DNA of 64,000 bases from Sphingomonas kyeonggiensis. Its GTDB lineage: Bacteria; Pseudomonadota; Alphaproteobacteria; Sphingomonadales; Sphingomonadaceae. Where the stretch lies: contig NZ_JAUSTJ010000002.1 of the NCBI RefSeq assembly GCF_030812785.1, positions 868,001 through 932,000 of the forward strand, in the 5' to 3' direction. Of the stretch, positions 51,348 to 58,385 are shown piece by piece. Both the position numbers and the translations under genes were made by a program. Every line of letters starts with the position of its first letter. Positions within the stretch are counted from its first letter, which is position 1. The notes beneath the pieces were generated by a model. The model made no database searches. It was not told the origin of the DNA and was given only the letters and a program-made list of their open reading frames with translations.

Positions 51348-51722
51348 ATGGACCAGTTTTCCTTTGACCCTCTCACCACGCTGTCGGCGGACGATTTCGC
51401 CAGCCAGCGCAACGGTTCGCGCGACAGCCTCATGCTCGCCGCGCAGTTCCGCGTGGCGGGGCGGCCGGACGAGCAGGTGCGGGTGCGCAACCTCTCCTCG
51501 GGCGGGCTGATGGCCGAATATGCCCAGCCGATCGACCGCGGCACGGTCGTGCAGATCGAAGTGCGCGGCGTGGGCTGGGTGAGCGGGCGCATCGCCTGGG
51601 CCACCGATGGCCGAGTCGGCATCGCCTTCGACGCGCCGATCGATCCGATGCTGGCCCGCAAGCCGGTGGGCGGCGGTTCGCACACCCCGAGCTTCGTGAA
51701 GCCGATCTTCACTCGGCGCTGA
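51348..51722 (+). CDS. Single PilZ-domain protein
   Basis: The 124-residue protein is mostly one PilZ barrel: an Arg-containing start (RNGSRDSLMLAAQFRVAG), VRVRNLSSGGLMAEYAQP (NxSxxG) and SGRIAWATDGRVGIAFD. The Arg pair of the RxxxR motif is imperfect, so cyclic-di-GMP binding is plausible but not certain. It lies beyond the dksA terminator with its own upstream region (TTTACACTTTCGG ... at ~51278), probably its promoter. Confidence 0.85.
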   Translation: MDQFSFDPLTTLSADDFASQRNGSRDSLMLAAQFRVAGRPDEQVRVRNLSSGGLMAEYAQPIDRGTVVQIEVRGVGWVSGRIAWATDGRVGIAFDAPIDPMLARKPVGGGSHTPSFVKPIFTRR

Positions 51723-51756
51723 GTCGCCAAGTTTAGGCGCCATACCACAAGCCGGC

Positions 51757-51890
51757 GTCATCCCCGCGAAGGCGGGGATCCAGAGCCAGGTACGCTACGG
51801 TGAGGCTCGCTATGGCGTTTCCGGTTGGGAAGCGCGCGATTGCTTCGATTTTCCCGAACTACCCTGGATCCCTGCCTTCGCGGGGATGGC
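51757..51890. repeat. Paired REP element, long-spacer form
   Basis: GTCATCCCCGCGAAGGCGGGGATCCAGAG at the left and CCTGGATCCCTGCCTTCGCGGGGATGGCGGG at the right are inverted copies with a ~75-bp spacer that shares no obvious words with the three REPIN-like copies. It lies in the gap between the PilZ gene and the minus-strand DUF465 gene. The remaining ~95 bp before that gene show no feature. Confidence 0.75.
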
Positions 51891-51984
51891 GGGGGAGTAG
51901 TGACTCGCCGCCGGGACTATCTTTCCGGTGATTTTCGCGCCGTCGGGGTGCGGCATGGCCACACCCCTGTCTGCGCGGCGCTGC

Positions 51985-52140
51985 CTAGGGGCGCGCCATC
52001 TCTTCCTTGATTCGCAGTTTCTGCTTCTTCAGGGATGCCAGGACCAGCTGGTCCGGCTTGGGCCTTTGCGATTCGGCGGCGATACGCTGGTCGAGCACGG
52101 AGTGCTTGGCCGATAGAGCCGAGAAATGCGCGTTCTGCAT
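51985..52140 (-). CDS. DUF465 (YdcH-like) small coiled-coil protein A
   Basis: The 51-residue protein matches the YdcH/DUF465 family: ALSAKHSVLDQRIAAESQRPKPDQLVLASLKKQKLRIKEEM (blocks SAKHSVLDQRIAAE and LASLKKQKLRIKEEM). These short helical-hairpin proteins are common, of unknown function. AAGGAG lies 9 nt before the ATG at 52140, which decides the start over upstream ATGs. It diverges from a second DUF465 gene. Confidence 0.85.
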   Translation of the reverse strand: MQNAHFSALSAKHSVLDQRIAAESQRPKPDQLVLASLKKQKLRIKEEMARP

Positions 52141-52310
52141 CGAAGCAGTCTCCTTCATCGGGGTGGCCGGAACCTGCGAATAGATCACTTTTCCACAGCT
52201 TTGTCGCGGGTGAATCTTGCCTAATCGATAGTGTGCGAAATTCGCGCGATGACCCGTTGCGGAGCCTCCCGGGCTGGTGCAGGGAGAAGGGGAGTACGGG
52301 GGCGTTCGCG
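52141..52310. promoter_or_regulatory. Shared divergent promoter region of two DUF465 genes
   Basis: This 170-bp gap contains an AT-rich stretch (ATAGATCACTTTTCCACAGC and TTGCCTAATCGATAGTGTGC) able to hold promoters for both directions. No exact consensus pair can be chosen by eye. Confidence 0.4.
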
Positions 52311-52508
52311 ATGGACGATACGGAGATTGTTCGGCGGCTCGAGGCGGTGCGGACCGAGCATCGCGATCTCGACGCGGCGATCGACGCGCTGCTCGCCACC
52401 GGCACTTCCGACCAACTCCAGGTCGCCCGGCTCAAGAAGCGCAAGCTGATGCTGCGCGACGAGATCGTCCTGCTCGAGGACCAGCTGATCCCGGACATTA
52501 TTGCTTAA
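52311..52508 (+). CDS. DUF465 (YdcH-like) small coiled-coil protein B
   Basis: The 65-residue protein MDDTEIVRRLEAVRTEHRDL... is a second DUF465 member, with the conserved EHRDLDAAIDALLATG and QLQVARLKKRKLMLRDEI blocks and the C-terminal QLIPDIIA. It is longer than protein A by an N-terminal helix. No strong ribosome site is adjacent to the ATG at 52311 (GGAG is 16 nt upstream). It precedes the DUF1465 gene by 83 bp. Confidence 0.85.
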   Translation: MDDTEIVRRLEAVRTEHRDLDAAIDALLATGTSDQLQVARLKKRKLMLRDEIVLLEDQLIPDIIA

Positions 52509-52591
52509 TATCGGCCCTGATCCGGATCGGGACGTAACTCCTGCGAAATTAAGCATTTCGTTACCATGAAGGCTGTGGCAGCGTCGGTTTC

Positions 52592-53050
52592 ATGGGGAAA
52601 CAGGGCACTGCCACGATCCATCGCAAGCTGATCGACTCGCTCTATGTCGAGGCAATGCTGCTGGCCGATGAGGCGCGCGGCTATTTCGACGAGCTGGGCC
52701 GCAACGAGCGCGAGGCGCTGGAGGCGTTGAACCGGGTCGCCTTCTCCTGCGAGTCGCTCAAGGTGACGACGCGGCTGATGCACATCATCGCCTGGCTGCT
52801 CACCCAGCGCGCGGTCGATGCCGGCGAGATCAGCCCCGGCGACGCGCTGTCACCCTCGCGCCGGCTGGGCGATGCGCCCGAGACCGAGGAAGCGCTGCTC
52901 GATGCGATGCCGCCCCAGGCGGTGTCGATCATCAACACCAGCATCGACCTATATCGCCGCGTCGGCCGGCTCGACGAGTCGCTCGACGAGGAAGTCGTGG
53001 TGGAGAGCCCGGCGCGCAGCATGATGGACCGGCTCGCTGCGGCGTTCTGA
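52592..53050 (+). CDS. rcdA: DUF1465 family protein (RcdA homologue)
   Basis: The 152-residue helical protein matches DUF1465, the family of Caulobacter RcdA, an adaptor that helps deliver the cell-cycle regulator CtrA to the ClpXP protease. Conserved blocks are LIDSLYVEAMLLADEARGYFD, NRVAFSCESLKVTTRLMHIIAWLLTQRA (as CESLKVTTRLMHIIAWLL) and SIDLYRRVGRLDE. The C-terminal acidic/flexible tail (VVVESPARSMMDRLAAAF) is like that of RcdA. Function in this organism is inferred from homology. Confidence 0.85.
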   Translation: MGKQGTATIHRKLIDSLYVEAMLLADEARGYFDELGRNEREALEALNRVAFSCESLKVTTRLMHIIAWLLTQRAVDAGEISPGDALSPSRRLGDAPETEEALLDAMPPQAVSIINTSIDLYRRVGRLDESLDEEVVVESPARSMMDRLAAAF

Positions 53051-53078
53051 GCCAATTCGTCATACCGTAGCCCAAGTC

Positions 53079-53157
53079 CGTCATCCCGGCGAAAGCCGGG
53101 ATCTCAGGCGGTGGCGGGAAAAGAGCCGCACGAGATCCCGGCTTTCGCCGGGATGAC
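53079..53157. repeat. REPIN-like element, copy 3
   Basis: Arms GTCATCCCGGCGAAAGCCGG-GATCTC and GAGATC-CCGGCTTTCGCCGGGATGAC are identical to those of copy 1. The spacer AGGCGGTGGCGGGAAA-AGAGCCGCAC shares GAGCCGCAC with the others. Further REP fragments lie on both sides (53056-53078, 53158-53200). Confidence 0.85.
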
Positions 53158-53214
53158 GGTGTGGGGCCGGGATGACCTAGGGCCAGGATGACGTCTAGGC
53201 GACCACGATGGCGG

Positions 53215-54159
53215 CTACCCGCAAAGCCCCGCCTTCGCCGCGGCGTACTCCGCCTTCATCCGCTCGATCTTCACCGCCGCCGGCTCGATCGCATGGACCG
53301 CGCCGATGCCCTGGCCCGAACCCCAGATGTCCTTCCAGGCCTTGGCCCCGCCGAAGTTCATCGCGCTCGGATCGCTTTCTGGCAGATTGTCCGGATCGAG
53401 CCCGGCATTGACGACCGACGCTTTCAGGTAATTGCCGTGCACCCCGGTGAAGAGGTTCGAATAGACGATGTCGTCCGCGCTGCCGTCGACGATGCCCTGC
53501 TTGTATTCGGGCTGGGCATTGGCCTCGTCGGTGGCGATGAAGGGCGAGCCGATATAGGCGAGGTCGGCGCCCATCGCCTGCGCCGCCAGCACCGAGCGGC
53601 CATTGGCGATGGCCCCTGAGAGAATCACCGGCCCGTCGAACCATTCGCGCACTTCCTGGACCAGCGCGAAGGGGCTCAGCCGTCCGGCATGGCCGCCGGC
53701 GCCGGTCGCGACCAGGATCAGCCCGTCCGCGCCCTTCTCGATCGCCTTGTGGGCGAAGCGGTCGTCGATCACGTCGTGCAGGGTGATGCCGCCCCAGCTG
53801 TGCACCGCGTCGTTGAGCTCGGGCCGCGCGCCGAGCGAGGTGATCACGATCGGCACCTTCCACTTGGCGCAGGCCGCCACGTCATGCTCGAGCCGCGGGT
53901 TGGAGCGGTGGACGATCTGATTGACCGCGAAGGGGGCCGCCGGCGTATCCGGATTGTCGCGGTCCCACGCCGACAGCTCCTCGGTGATCTGGTGCAGCCA
54001 CTCGTCGAGCCTGGTGTCCGGCCGGGCGTTCAGCGCCGGGAAGGAGCCGACGATCCCGGCCTTGCACTGGGCGATGACCAGTTCGGGCACCGAGATGATG
54101 AACAGCGGCGACCCGATGACGGGCAGGCGCAGGCGATCGAAGAGTGCGGGCAATGCCAT
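53215..54159 (-). CDS. Nitronate monooxygenase family protein
   Basis: This FMN-dependent enzyme oxidises nitronates such as propionate 3-nitronate, or related compounds. The 314-residue TIM barrel shows LPVIGSPLFIISVPELVIAQCKAGIVGSFPALNAR (blocks GSPLFIIS and QCKAGIVGSFPALN), LILVATGAGGHAGRLSPFAL (FMN/phosphate and catalytic His), VILSGAIANGRSVLAAQAMGADLAYIGSPFIAT (blocks LSGAIANG and GADLAYIGSPFIAT). It belongs to the NMO group with the GAGGHAG motif. The ATG at 54159 is standard. It is isolated, with a REPIN element past its 3' end. Confidence 0.93.
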   Translation of the reverse strand: MALPALFDRLRLPVIGSPLFIISVPELVIAQCKAGIVGSFPALNARPDTRLDEWLHQITEELSAWDRDNPDTPAAPFAVNQIVHRSNPRLEHDVAACAKWKVPIVITSLGARPELNDAVHSWGGITLHDVIDDRFAHKAIEKGADGLILVATGAGGHAGRLSPFALVQEVREWFDGPVILSGAIANGRSVLAAQAMGADLAYIGSPFIATDEANAQPEYKQGIVDGSADDIVYSNLFTGVHGNYLKASVVNAGLDPDNLPESDPSAMNFGGAKAWKDIWGSGQGIGAVHAIEPAAVKIERMKAEYAAAKAGLCG

Positions 54160-54337
54160 GGATCAGTTTTGTAGCGAAACCGGAATGGCCGTCCAGCCCG
54201 GTGCGGGGGACGCTACGGCAGGGCGGGATGCCCGTTCGCGGGCTGGCCGGGCTTTGTCGCCGACTCGGCCCGGCCGGCATTGAAGCGAGTCGGGCGCGTC
54301 CCCATTCTCGGGCCATCCAGCTGCGCAGGGGAAGGCC

Positions 54338-54505
54338 ATGGTCACCAATGACGTCTATATCATCGTCCGTGACGCGATCCGGGCTGCGGCCCAGCAGAGC
54401 GGCAAGCTCTACGAGCCGGGGCAGGAGAGCCATTATCAGGCGCTCGCCGCGGTGATGGCCCTGCGCAAGGCCGGCTATGAGGTGACCCGGCGCCTCGACA
54501 ACTAG
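54338..54505 (+). CDS. Small 55-residue hypothetical protein
   Basis: A short frame reads MVTNDVYIIVRDAIRAAAQQ..., continues through YEPGQESHYQALAAVMALRKAGYEV and ends TRRLDN. GGGGAAGG lies just before the ATG at 54338. The amphipathic helical pattern and codon use (strong G/C third position) support coding. Its TAG stop overlaps the convergent stop of the 139-residue gene, both inside one CTAG. The family is not recognised; it may be a DNA- or protein-binding small protein, but this is a guess. Confidence 0.6.
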   Translation: MVTNDVYIIVRDAIRAAAQQSGKLYEPGQESHYQALAAVMALRKAGYEVTRRLDN

Positions 54506-54921
54506 TCGAACGGCCGCTGCCAGACCACATAGGTATCGATATCGGTCGAGCGGATCGCGGCCGCGTACATGTCGTGGCGGAAGTCCGGTAGCGCGGCGAT
54601 CCGCTCGACCATCACCCCTTCGCCCCGCGCGCCCAGCGGCAGGGTGAAGGCGACATCCTCGTCCGGCCCGTAGAACAGCCACCAGGCGCTGCGCCCGTCC
54701 GGCCCGCTGTCGCTCGCCTCGATCGCCACGGCCATCAACTCGTCGACCGCGGCGGAGCGGCGATTGCCCTGGGGGTCGATCATCCACAGGCTGTCGGCCT
54801 CGACGCCGGCCTGCCACAGGCTCTCGGGCTCGGGCGGGGCGATCGGGGCGGGAGGCTCGGCGGGCGCGGGTGCTGCAACCGGCGCCTTGGACAGGCGCCT
54901 GAACCAATCGAACAACCCCAT
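54502..54921 (-). CDS. Hypothetical soluble protein
   Basis: The 139-residue protein has an amphipathic start (MGLFDWFRRLSKA), a Pro/Ala-rich linker (APAPAEPPAPIAPPEPE) and a compact domain with several Trp (SLWMIDPQGNRRSAAVDELM, AWWLFYGPDEDVAFTLP, TYVVWQRPFD). The N-terminal MGLFDWF-type peptide may bind membranes. No family is recognised. The ATG at 54921 is the second of two close ATGs and gives the natural MGLFDWF start. Confidence 0.7.
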   Translation of the reverse strand: MGLFDWFRRLSKAPVAAPAPAEPPAPIAPPEPESLWQAGVEADSLWMIDPQGNRRSAAVDELMAVAIEASDSGPDGRSAWWLFYGPDEDVAFTLPLGARGEGVMVERIAALPDFRHDMYAAAIRSTDIDTYVVWQRPFD

Positions 54922-54988
54922 TGCCAACTCCCGGCCCGACTCGAAGGGATCAAGGGCTAGCCCGGCAATGTGACGGCTCCGCGAGCGT

Positions 54989-55513
54989 TCAGTCGATCCG
55001 CTTCAGTCCGGCGGCATATTCGCGCTGCTTGGCGGCATAGAGCGCGGCGCTGGCCTTCAGCAGCGCCTTCTGCATGTCGTCCAGCGGGCGGATCGCCTTG
55101 GCGGGGGAGCCGACGATCAGGTGCCCGGCAGGAAACTCCTTGCCCTCTGTCACCAGCGCGCCGGCACCGACCAGGCAATCCTCGCCGATCACCGCGCGGT
55201 TGAGGATCGTCGCACCCATGCCGATCAGCGTGCGGTTGCCGATCGTGCAGCCGTGCAGGATCGCATGATGGCCGACGGTGACGTCCTCGCCCACCGTGCA
55301 GGGCGCGCCGGGGTCCGAATGGAGCATCGCCCCGTCCTGGATGTTCGAGCGCGCGCCGACCAGGATCGGCGTATTGTCCGCGCGGATCACCGCGCCGAAC
55401 CAGGCCGAGGCGAGGCTGGCGAGATGCACGTCGCCGATCAGGTCGGCGCTCGGCGCGACCCAGGCGTCTTCGGCGAGAAGGGGGCGGTGCCCCGCAAATT
55501 CATAGAGCGGCAT
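54989..55513 (-). CDS. Gamma-carbonic anhydrase-like left-handed beta-helix protein
   Basis: The 174-residue protein is a hexapeptide-repeat trimeric beta-helix of the gamma-carbonic anhydrase/PaaY/YrdA group: VAPSADLIGDVHLASLASAWFGAVIRADNTPI (blocks WFGAVIRAD), IGARSNIQDGAMLHSD (as NIQDGAMLHSD) and VTVGHHAILHGCTIGNRTLIGMGATILN. The three metal His (HSD, GHHAILHG) are kept, but the catalytic acidic loop of Cam is short, as in YrdA-type proteins, so real carbonic anhydrase activity is uncertain. The ATG at 55513 is standard. It follows a small membrane gene by 4 bp. Confidence 0.92.
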   Translation of the reverse strand: MPLYEFAGHRPLLAEDAWVAPSADLIGDVHLASLASAWFGAVIRADNTPILVGARSNIQDGAMLHSDPGAPCTVGEDVTVGHHAILHGCTIGNRTLIGMGATILNRAVIGEDCLVGAGALVTEGKEFPAGHLIVGSPAKAIRPLDDMQKALLKASAALYAAKQREYAAGLKRID

Positions 55514-55517
55514 GCGC

Positions 55518-55748
55518 TCAGAATAGCGGCGCTTCGAAGCCCTGGGGAAGGGGGATATTGGCGCCGAGCGCAAGCGCCAGCGCGACCGCGCCGAGCAGCA
55601 GCGCCAGCGTCGAGGAGAGCGAGAACAGCCCCCAGCCGACCATGGTGACCATCTGCGAATTGGCGCGCTGCTCGCGCTGGTTGCGACCCATCGACTGGAT
55701 CACGAACATCGCCAGCATCGCATAGGCGAAGACAAGAAACTCGGTCAT
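55518..55748 (-). CDS. Small two-helix membrane protein
   Basis: The 76-residue protein has two helices (FLVFAYAMLAMFVIQSMG and MVGWGLFSLSSTLALLLGAVALALALG) joined by a polar loop (RNQREQRANSQ). Its stop lies 4 bp before the start of the gamma-carbonic anhydrase-like gene, so they form an operon. No family is recognised. Confidence 0.65.
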   Translation of the reverse strand: MTEFLVFAYAMLAMFVIQSMGRNQREQRANSQMVTMVGWGLFSLSSTLALLLGAVALALALGANIPLPQGFEAPLF

Positions 55749-55861
55749 CAACCCACCCCAAAATACCCCCGGGCGATGTACCGGGCGAAGGTTAACGGTT
55801 CAATGCCGGGCACCTCCGGTTTACCGCAGTGCCGCAAGCTTCCGTCGCCGGCGAAACGAGT

Positions 55862-56797
55862 TCAGTGATGGACGGGTGCCGGCGCCTCGGCCGCCTTGCA
55901 GCTGCACGTGCAGCCGCAGGAAACGGGCATGCAGCGGCAGGGCTGGGGCGTCACGCAATAGCAGATCTGCGCGGCGGTCGGCTTGGCCTCTTCCTTCTTC
56001 TTCGGCTTCTCGGGCGGGTCGGGCAAAGGCAGCAGGTCGCGGGCATTGGCGCCGGCATAGACGCTGTGCTGGCTCGCCCCGCAGGCCGGGCAGCCATGGT
56101 CGTGATGCGCGTCCTCGTCCTGCCCGCCCAGGCCGAACCGGAACCCGCCCGACTCCTTCTTCAGCACCTTCTTCGCTGCATCGCACACTGCAATGGCATG
56201 GTTACCGAGCGTCGAGACGGTCTGGCCCATCGCCACCTGCTCGGTGGCATAGAAATGGACGAGCATCGCGTCGCGGTGCGCATCGGCCGGCTCGCGCACG
56301 GCGGGATAGCTCAGCATCTGCTGCAGGTCGGCGAGCTGCGATTCCATCGCGGCGATCTGGCCGCCCCAATTGTTGAACGCGGCGAACAACTCGTAATCGG
56401 GCCAGGTCGCCGGCGCGTGCGGGCGCATTTGCTCGATGAAGTTGACCGGCCCGGCAATGTCCTCGCGCAGCAGACGGAGCAGCACGCGCAGGGTCACCAC
56501 GTCGCGCTGCGGCTGGCGCAGGCGCTGGGCGAAGATGTCGGTCACCGTCGCGGTGTGCTTCCACACCTGCCGGGCGAGCATGCGGGTGAACTCCTCGTCG
56601 CGCTTCTTCGGCTTGGCGAGCAGCGCGGCCTTCAGCGAGCTGAGGATGCCGATCACGATCAGCAGCGCGACGAACACGCCGCCGACCAGGATCCAGGCCG
56701 GCCAGTAGATCGAAGCCGCGCTGATCGGCGCGGCCACAGCAGCGGCCTTCGCCGCGCCAGCCGCTACATTGCCGATCGAAGCCAGAATTATCGCCAC
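55862..56797 (-). CDS. Membrane protein with Cys/His-rich C-terminal tail
   Basis: The 311-residue protein starts with GTG, has Ala-rich residues 5-30 and one clear transmembrane helix (WPAWILVGGVFVALLIVIGIL, ~32-52). A ~170-residue helical region follows (RMLARQVWKHTATVTDIFAQRLRQPQ, NNWGGQIAAMESQLADLQQML). The last ~90 residues contain ten Cys and many His: HHDHGCPACG, then ICYCVTPQPCRC and SCGCTCSCK, ending in PAPVHH. This tail looks like a metal-binding or Fe-S/zinc-loading segment, metallothionein-like in density. I do not recognise the family. It stands alone between a small operon and uxaA. Confidence 0.72.
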   Translation of the reverse strand: MAIILASIGNVAAGAAKAAAVAAPISAASIYWPAWILVGGVFVALLIVIGILSSLKAALLAKPKKRDEEFTRMLARQVWKHTATVTDIFAQRLRQPQRDVVTLRVLLRLLREDIAGPVNFIEQMRPHAPATWPDYELFAAFNNWGGQIAAMESQLADLQQMLSYPAVREPADAHRDAMLVHFYATEQVAMGQTVSTLGNHAIAVCDAAKKVLKKESGGFRFGLGGQDEDAHHDHGCPACGASQHSVYAGANARDLLPLPDPPEKPKKKEEAKPTAAQICYCVTPQPCRCMPVSCGCTCSCKAAEAPAPVHH

Positions 56798-56881
56798 GCC
56801 ATCCCCCTGAGTCGCGCGCGATATGGTTAACAGAAACCGCCGGCCAGCACAGTCATGACTCTTCCGTTCCGAAACGGATGC

Positions 56882-58339
56882 TTAGAGCGTGACTCCGCGC
56901 TTCCAGATCGCGATCTCGCGCTCGCCATTGCGCTCGGCGGCGGTTTCCCTGCCCGATGCGATCGCGGCGATCGTGTCGAGCAGCGCGTCGGCGGCGGTTT
57001 CCATCCCATCTTCCAGCACTTGCCCGGCATCGAAGTCGATCCAGCCGGGCTTGCGCGTGGCGAGGTCGTGGTTGGAGGCGATCTTGATCGTCGGCACCGG
57101 GAAGCCCAGCGGCGTGCCGCGGCCGGTGGTGAACAGGATCGCGGTCGCGCCCGCCGCCGCCAGCGCGGTCGAGGAGACCGCGTCGTTGCCCGGCGCCTCG
57201 AGCAGGGTCAGCCCCTTGCGCCGCACCCGCCCGCCATAGGGGATCACATCGGTGACGATCGCATGGCCGGCCTTCTGCACTGCGCCGAGCGACTTCTCCT
57301 CCAGCGTGGTGATGCCGCCGGCGATGTTGCCCGGCGAGGGGTTCTCGGAGACCGGCTCGCCGTGCCGGGTGAAATAGGCCTTGAAGTCGTTGACCAGCGC
57401 CACGATCCCGTCGAACACCGCTTCGTCGCTGGCGCGCTCCATCAGCAGCTGCTCGGCGCCGAAGATCTCGGGGATCTCGGTGAGGATCGCTGTGCCGCCC
57501 GCCGCAGTCACGGCATCGGCCATCCGCCCGACCAGCGGATTGGCGGTAAGCCCGGAAAAGCCGTCCGATCCGCCGCACTTCACGCCCAGCACCAGCTCGG
57601 AGAGCGGGGCGGGGGTGCGCTCGGCCCGGGCTCCTTCTACCAGCTCGGCGACCAGCGCCAGGCCTTCCTCGACTTCGTCGCTCGCCAACTGCGCGCCGAG
57701 GGTGCGGAGATTGGGATGGTCGATCCCCTCCAACATGCCCTTGATCTGGTTGTTCTCGCAGCCCAGCCCGACGATCAGCACGCCGCCGGCATTGGGGTGA
57801 TTGGCCAGCGCCGAGAGGATCGCGCGCGTGCCCTGGAGATCGTCGCCCAGCTGCGAGCAGCCGAACGGATGGGGAAAGGCATGGACGCCGTCGATGGCAT
57901 CGGCATGCAGCACGGCGGCGCGCTCGGCGATCTTCTGCGCGGTACGCCCGACGCAACCGACGGTGGGGATCACCCAGATCTCGTTGCGCGTGCCCACCCG
58001 ACCATTGGCGCGGCGATAGCCCAGGAAGCTTGGGCCCTCGATCGGGGCATCGTCATGCGCGGCCGGAGCAAAGGCATAGTCGCCGCTGCCCTTGAGCGCG
58101 GTGGCGACATTATGGACATGGACATGTTCACCAGGCTGGATGTCGCGCGTCGCCACGCCGATCGGGAAGCCGAACTTGAGCACCGGCTCGCCTGCCGCGA
58201 TCTGCTTCACCGCTACCTTGTGCCCCTTGCCGATGGCTTCGGTCAGGGTGACGCCCAGCGCCGTCTCGCCGGCGGCCATGTCACGCAGCGCCGTGGCGGT
58301 GCTGTCCTTGGAATCGATACGGAAAAGCGCGGGGATCAT
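56882..58339 (-). CDS. uxaA: Altronate dehydratase (UxaA family)
   Basis: UxaA dehydrates D-altronate to 2-keto-3-deoxygluconate in galacturonate breakdown; related members act on galactarate. The 485-residue protein has an N-terminal SAF domain (TALGVTLTEAIGKGHKVAVKQIAAGEPVLKFG, block GHKVAVKQIAAGE) and the large UxaA domain with GYRRANGRVGTRNEIWVIPTVGCVG (block RVGTRNEIWVIPT), HPFGCSQLGDD, GLGCENNQ, GVKCGGSDGFSGLTANP and FTTGRGTPLGFPVPTIKIASN. The Cys and His metal ligands are present. Its promoter region has a 14-bp palindromic operator (58371-58384). No other uronate gene is next to it. Confidence 0.93.
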   Translation of the reverse strand: MIPALFRIDSKDSTATALRDMAAGETALGVTLTEAIGKGHKVAVKQIAAGEPVLKFGFPIGVATRDIQPGEHVHVHNVATALKGSGDYAFAPAAHDDAPIEGPSFLGYRRANGRVGTRNEIWVIPTVGCVGRTAQKIAERAAVLHADAIDGVHAFPHPFGCSQLGDDLQGTRAILSALANHPNAGGVLIVGLGCENNQIKGMLEGIDHPNLRTLGAQLASDEVEEGLALVAELVEGARAERTPAPLSELVLGVKCGGSDGFSGLTANPLVGRMADAVTAAGGTAILTEIPEIFGAEQLLMERASDEAVFDGIVALVNDFKAYFTRHGEPVSENPSPGNIAGGITTLEEKSLGAVQKAGHAIVTDVIPYGGRVRRKGLTLLEAPGNDAVSSTALAAAGATAILFTTGRGTPLGFPVPTIKIASNHDLATRKPGWIDFDAGQVLEDGMETAADALLDTIAAIASGRETAAERNGEREIAIWKRGVTL

Positions 58340-58370
58340 GGTGTCCGATATAGGCCTGCCGCGGGCCTAT

Positions 58371-58384
58371 GGAAACCGGTTTCC
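58371..58384. promoter_or_regulatory. Palindromic operator GGAAACCGGTTTCC upstream of uxaA
   Basis: This perfect 14-bp palindrome with central CCGG lies 31 bp before the uxaA start codon and just past the stop of the NCS2 permease. Its 12-bp core is identical to the site before the PQQ dehydrogenase gene. The symmetry and centre are typical of LacI-family repressors of sugar-acid genes. Confidence 0.72.
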
Positions 58385-58385
58385 C

